Positions 5,187-8,538 of a stretch of 8,538 nucleotides of DNA are shown in pieces. Below the pieces are notes generated by a model, which was not told the origin of the DNA, did not search any database, and saw only the letters and a program-made list of their open reading frames with translations. Made by a program: the position numbers and the translations under genes. Numbering within the stretch: position 1 is the first letter of the stretch; each line of letters starts with the position of its first letter. Origin of the DNA: Minisyncoccota bacterium (GTDB taxonomy: Bacteria > Patescibacteriota > Minisyncoccia > Phycocordibacterales > GCA-2747955); contig CALLVB010000061.1 of assembly GCA_938010795.1 (NCBI GenBank), forward strand, positions 1 to 8,538, in the 5' to 3' direction.

Positions 5187-5211
5187 ATGTACATTCCCTA
5201 TATTGTTAATT

Positions 5212-5220
5212 TGATATAAT
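5212..5220 (+). promoter_or_regulatory. Extended -10 promoter of dnaE, predicted leaderless
   Basis: TGATATAAT is a perfect extended -10 (TGn plus TATAAT). Only 6 bases separate it from the dnaE ATG at 5227, so transcription would begin at or next to the A of the start codon. No convincing -35 box is found at 16-18 bases, which is normal for extended -10 promoters. There is no room for a Shine-Dalgarno sequence. Confidence 0.8.
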
Positions 5221-5226
5221 CTAAAA

Positions 5227-8200
5227 ATGTCATTTACGCATCTACACGTACACTCTCACTATTCCCTCCTTAATGCACTTCCTAAAATTCCTGATTTAGT
5301 GAAGCGAGCAAAGAAAAACGGACAAAAAGCCCTTGCTCTTACTGACGATGCAAACTTATACGGCGCAGTTGAATTTTATAAAACGTGTAATAAAGAAGGT
5401 ATTAAACCCATTATTGGAGTTGATTTTTATGTAGCTACTAGAACACGAAACGACAAGGTATCTGGAATTGATAATCGTAGATACCGGCTTGTTCTGTTAG
5501 CGAAAAATACTCACGGATATCAAAATCTTATGAGACTTGTATCTCGAGCTTATACTGAAGGGTTCTATTACAAAGCCAGAATCGACAGAGAGCTGCTCGC
5601 AGAATACAAAGAAGACCTTGTATGTATCATTCCTCAATTTTCAGGTGAAACCTCTGGGCATCTTAAACTAAATAACAAGGAACGAGCTGATGAAGCATAT
5701 AATTTTTATAAAAACCTCTTTGGTGACGACCTCTACCTCGAAGTACTCCATCAACCTGGGATCGAAGGCCAGTCTGAACTACGTGATAAGATCGTAGCGT
5801 TTGCAAACGAACATGACGCCAAATTAGTTGCGACTGGTGACACATATTATCTAGATCAACCTGATAAAGCTGCGCGTGAAGTACTCGTTGATGTTGGAAA
5901 CGTACGTTCTGGTGGTGGGTTCCACAACGAAGATGAAGACTTCTCTTTTCAAAAACCAGCAGATATTAAAAAGAACTTTAAAGATATTCCTCAAGCAATC
6001 AGTAACACTCAAGAGATTGCAGATAAATGTAATGTAGAGATTCAACTAGGAACATGGACGTTCCCCTCTTTTGTATTAGACGAAGGTGAAACAGCAGAAT
6101 CACAACTTCTTAAAAAGGCACTTGCTGGATTTGAGTCGAGAGATCTCGAGCAAACTGAGGAATATATGGAACGTCTCAAATACGAACTTACCGTTATTGA
6201 AAACAAAGGATATTCAACGTATTTCTTGGTGGTAGCAGATCTATTTCGAGCAGCTAAAGAACGAGATATCGAAACAAATACCAGGGGGTCTGCAGCGGGT
6301 TGTCTTACCTCATATCTTATTGGTATCACCAACATCGATCCGATTGAATACAAGCTCCCTTTTGAGCGTTTTTTAAATCCTGAACGCCCCTCACCTCCTG
6401 ATGTTGATATGGACATCGCCGATGACAAACGTGACGAACTGATTGAATACACACGGCAAAAATATGGTGCGGATAAAGTGGCACAGATTGGAACCTTCGG
6501 TACTATGGCTGCTCGTGGAGCTTGCCGGGATGCAGCTCGAGCGATGGGATATCCCTATCAAAAAGGAGATCAAATCTCAAAACTTATTCCAATGGGAAAA
6601 CAGGGGTTCCCTATGACCATTGGTCGTGCGCTCAAAGAAACACCCGACTTGAAAGCGCTCTATGGATCTGATCCTGAGGTAAAAGATATTGTAGACATGG
6701 CACAAAAAATTGAAGGGTGTGCTCGTCATATCTCTGTTCATGCCGCGGGAGTGGTAATTGCACCTGATGAAATTACCAAATACACTTCGGTTCAAATTGA
6801 CCCTAAAGGAGGAAAACTAATTACTCAATTTAATATGCATGCGGTTGAGGACGCAGGACTTTTAAAATATGACTTCTTAGGCCTTAAAAACTTAACTATT
6901 ATTCACGAGACGATGAAGCGTCTGCGGAAGACACGCGGCATTGAGTTTGACTTGCAAACTATTCCTCTTGATAACGAAGATACCTTTAATATGCTTTCTG
7001 AAGGTAATACATATGGTGTGTTCCAAATGGCTTCAGAAGGAATGACCAAGTGGATTAAAGAGCTCAAGCCTACAACTATTCATGACATTAACGCGATGGT
7101 GGCACTGTACCGTCCCGGTCCTATGGAATTCATTCCTGCATATATTGAACGAAAATATAATGCACATAAAGTTACCTACTTGCATCCAAAACTTAAAGAC
7201 ATTCTAGATCAGTCTTTTGGAGTGATTACCTACCAAGATGACGTGATGATGATTGCCATTGAGCTTGCTGGATACACATGGCTCGAGGCTGACAAATTCC
7301 GTAAAGCGATGGGTAAAAAGATTCCAGAACTGATGGAAGAACAAAAAGAAAAATTCTATAAAGGATGTGTAGAGAGCAAGATGAAAGAAAAAACGATTGA
7401 TGCACTCTGGGAGAATATCGAAACGTTCGCTGCATATGGGTTTAACAAAGCACATGCTGCCTCTTATGGACGTGTTGCCTATCAAACGGCGTACCTTAAG
7501 GCTAACTACCCCTCTGAATACATGGCTGCTCTTCTTTCTGCTGACTCTGGAGATAATGAGAGAATTGCAAAAGCGGTTGAGGAATGTCGTGTAATGGGAA
7601 TTCCTGTCCTCGCGCCAGACGTAAATGAATCATTTGAAGACTTTGGTGTTACCGCCGCGCAAAATAGAAAAGATGACACCATCAGGTTTGGACTCAGAAC
7701 AATCAAGAACTTTGGGGACTCACTTGCTCATACTATCGTTAACGAACGAAAAGCAAACGGAATTTATAAATCTCTCGAAGATTTCTTACTGCGTGTAAAC
7801 GGTCGTGATTTAAATAAAAAATCTCTCGAAGCACTTGCGCTTGCTGGTGGGCTTGATTCTTTGGCTGACCGTAGTGATGTAATTGGGAACCTTGATGACT
7901 TACTCGGATTTGCCAAGTCTCAACGTGAACAAAACAAAGACCAGGACTCTCTCTTCTCAATGATGGATGGTGACCAAGCTCAATCACACTTGAATCTTCT
8001 TCCTGTTGAAGGAAAAACTATTCGGGTTAAAACAACAGGTATGGAGTTTGAAGTGATAAACTCTCTCCCTCTTTCTAAAAAAGATAAACTATTCTGGGAA
8101 AAACAACTCTTGGGGCTCTATGTATCAGGACACCCGATTGGTAAAAAAGACCAAGCCAAAATTATTTCTATGGGTATGGATGTAAAAACGACAAAGAATG

Positions 8201-8451
8201 CTGCTTCTGGGGTACGAAAAGTTATTGGCATCGTAGACACCGTTAAAGAAATTCAGACCAAGAAAGGTGATACGATGGCGTTTGTAAGTTTTTCAGATAC
8301 ACATGACAGTATGGAACTCGTGGTCTTCCCTGATGCGTATAAAGAATATAAAGAACTACTACATGGGGACGGTATTCTACAGATTGTAGGAAAACTCAAC
8401 CGTCGTGACGGACAAGTCTCTCTTCTTCTCGACAAAGCAAAGCGTTTGTAA
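5227..8451 (+). CDS. dnaE: DNA polymerase III subunit alpha
   Basis: The 1074-residue protein is the replicative C-family DNA polymerase. In order: an N-terminal PHP domain from HLHVHSHYS (5-13) to about 210; the palm with GSAAGCL and PDVDMDIAD, placing catalytic aspartates at 392 and 394 (equivalent to E. coli 401 and 403); and a third aspartate at 549 in YDFLGLKNL (E. coli 555). Then come the fingers with VALYRPGPMEFIPAYIERK, YQDDVMMIA and EADKFRKAMGKK; a helix-hairpin-helix region; a likely internal beta-clamp-binding motif QDSLF (906-910); and an OB-fold from about 997 to the C-terminus. It ends there, lacking the tau-binding tail of the 1160-residue E. coli enzyme. The PHP metal site looks decayed: usual TDH is TDD (39-41), usual GxE is GVD (64-66) and usual NDxHY is GDTYY (204-208). 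PHP proofreading is therefore unlikely. The ATG at 5227 follows directly on an extended -10 box. Confidence 0.97.
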   Translation: MSFTHLHVHSHYSLLNALPKIPDLVKRAKKNGQKALALTDDANLYGAVEFYKTCNKEGIKPIIGVDFYVATRTRNDKVSGIDNRRYRLVLLAKNTHGYQNLMRLVSRAYTEGFYYKARIDRELLAEYKEDLVCIIPQFSGETSGHLKLNNKERADEAYNFYKNLFGDDLYLEVLHQPGIEGQSELRDKIVAFANEHDAKLVATGDTYYLDQPDKAAREVLVDVGNVRSGGGFHNEDEDFSFQKPADIKKNFKDIPQAISNTQEIADKCNVEIQLGTWTFPSFVLDEGETAESQLLKKALAGFESRDLEQTEEYMERLKYELTVIENKGYSTYFLVVADLFRAAKERDIETNTRGSAAGCLTSYLIGITNIDPIEYKLPFERFLNPERPSPPDVDMDIADDKRDELIEYTRQKYGADKVAQIGTFGTMAARGACRDAARAMGYPYQKGDQISKLIPMGKQGFPMTIGRALKETPDLKALYGSDPEVKDIVDMAQKIEGCARHISVHAAGVVIAPDEITKYTSVQIDPKGGKLITQFNMHAVEDAGLLKYDFLGLKNLTIIHETMKRLRKTRGIEFDLQTIPLDNEDTFNMLSEGNTYGVFQMASEGMTKWIKELKPTTIHDINAMVALYRPGPMEFIPAYIERKYNAHKVTYLHPKLKDILDQSFGVITYQDDVMMIAIELAGYTWLEADKFRKAMGKKIPELMEEQKEKFYKGCVESKMKEKTIDALWENIETFAAYGFNKAHAASYGRVAYQTAYLKANYPSEYMAALLSADSGDNERIAKAVEECRVMGIPVLAPDVNESFEDFGVTAAQNRKDDTIRFGLRTIKNFGDSLAHTIVNERKANGIYKSLEDFLLRVNGRDLNKKSLEALALAGGLDSLADRSDVIGNLDDLLGFAKSQREQNKDQDSLFSMMDGDQAQSHLNLLPVEGKTIRVKTTGMEFEVINSLPLSKKDKLFWEKQLLGLYVSGHPIGKKDQAKIISMGMDVKTTKNAASGVRKVIGIVDTVKEIQTKKGDTMAFVSFSDTHDSMELVVFPDAYKEYKELLHGDGILQIVGKLNRRDGQVSLLLDKAKRL

Positions 8452-8468
8452 GTCCTACATATCATAAT

Positions 8469-8498
8469 TTGACATATTAAAATTATATGAAATAATAT
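8469..8498 (+). promoter_or_regulatory. Probable promoter of the next plus-strand gene
   Basis: A perfect TTGACA (8469-8474) is followed after 18 bases by TAATAT (8493-8498, four of six consensus bases). It begins 18 bases after the dnaE stop codon. No hairpin with a T-tract separates dnaE from it, so dnaE transcripts may read through. Confidence 0.55.
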
Positions 8499-8524
8499 AG
8501 TACGACATGCACCTTTTTTGAAGT

Positions 8525-8538
8525 GGAGATTACTAATG
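8525..8538 (+). other. Shine-Dalgarno sequence and ATG opening a gene cut by the window edge
   Basis: GGAG (8525-8528) lies 7 bases before an ATG at 8536-8538, the last three bases of the window. With the promoter just upstream this is very probably the first codon of another plus-strand gene. Nothing of its product is visible. Confidence 0.6.

Noticed and set aside
6042..6452. A 136-codon minus-strand open frame inside dnaE
   Set aside because: It lies opposite the conserved palm domain of DnaE, and its composition is explained by that coding sequence.
1..8538. CRISPR array, transposon, prophage or recoded UGA
   Set aside because: No regularly spaced repeats, transposase or terminal repeats are seen, and core proteins have full length without in-frame UGA.

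Overview
The window most resembles a chromosomal segment of a Candidate Phyla Radiation (Patescibacteria) bacterium, probably of the Parcubacteria type. This is an inference from gene style, not from a marker RNA. The signs are moderate-to-low G+C, very tight gene packing with overlapping reading frames, compact or divergent versions of core proteins (MreC, TruB and DnaE without extra C-terminal domains), a ribosomal-protein-like helix-hairpin-helix tail, and core genes whose ATG follows almost directly on a -10 box. UGA is read as stop, so this is not one of the lineages that recode it to glycine.

Layout. Positions 1-215 hold the 3' end of a plus-strand gene with a C-terminal helix-hairpin-helix domain, probably the tail of an extended bL21. 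Positions 216-395 hold two terminators, one for each of two converging genes. From 5088 down to 396 everything is on the minus strand. In transcription order it runs: a 41-residue membrane miniprotein (not previously listed, too short for usual ORF cut-offs), an 81-residue membrane or exported protein, mreB, mreC, truB, rnhB and finally a secreted beta-strand-rich protein resembling a small outer-membrane barrel. From 5227 to 8451 the plus strand carries dnaE, divergent from the 41-residue gene. At the right edge a promoter, Shine-Dalgarno sequence and ATG open another plus-strand gene.

How the genes fit together. MreB and MreC are the cytoskeletal filament and its membrane-anchored partner in cell-wall elongation. 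They overlap each other by 23 bases, and mreC overlaps truB (tRNA pseudouridine-55 synthase) by 35 bases, with rnhB (RNase HII) 33 bases further on, so these four genes are probably one transcript. DnaE is the replicative polymerase. RNase HII removes ribonucleotides misincorporated during replication, so the neighbourhood combines replication, tRNA modification and wall growth.

The less ordinary content is of two kinds. First, two start styles occur side by side: dnaE, mreB and possibly rnhB have extended -10 boxes only 6-11 bases before the ATG (leaderless or nearly so) and no Shine-Dalgarno sequence, whereas the small and secreted genes have strong Shine-Dalgarno sequences and individual terminators. 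Second, there are three unassigned membrane or exported proteins (41, 81 and 210 residues). The 210-residue one has a Proteobacteria-like signal peptide and a perfect TTGACA-17-TATAAT promoter, which is odd for a lineage thought to lack an outer membrane. I see no CRISPR array, insertion sequence, tRNA, rRNA or phage genes.
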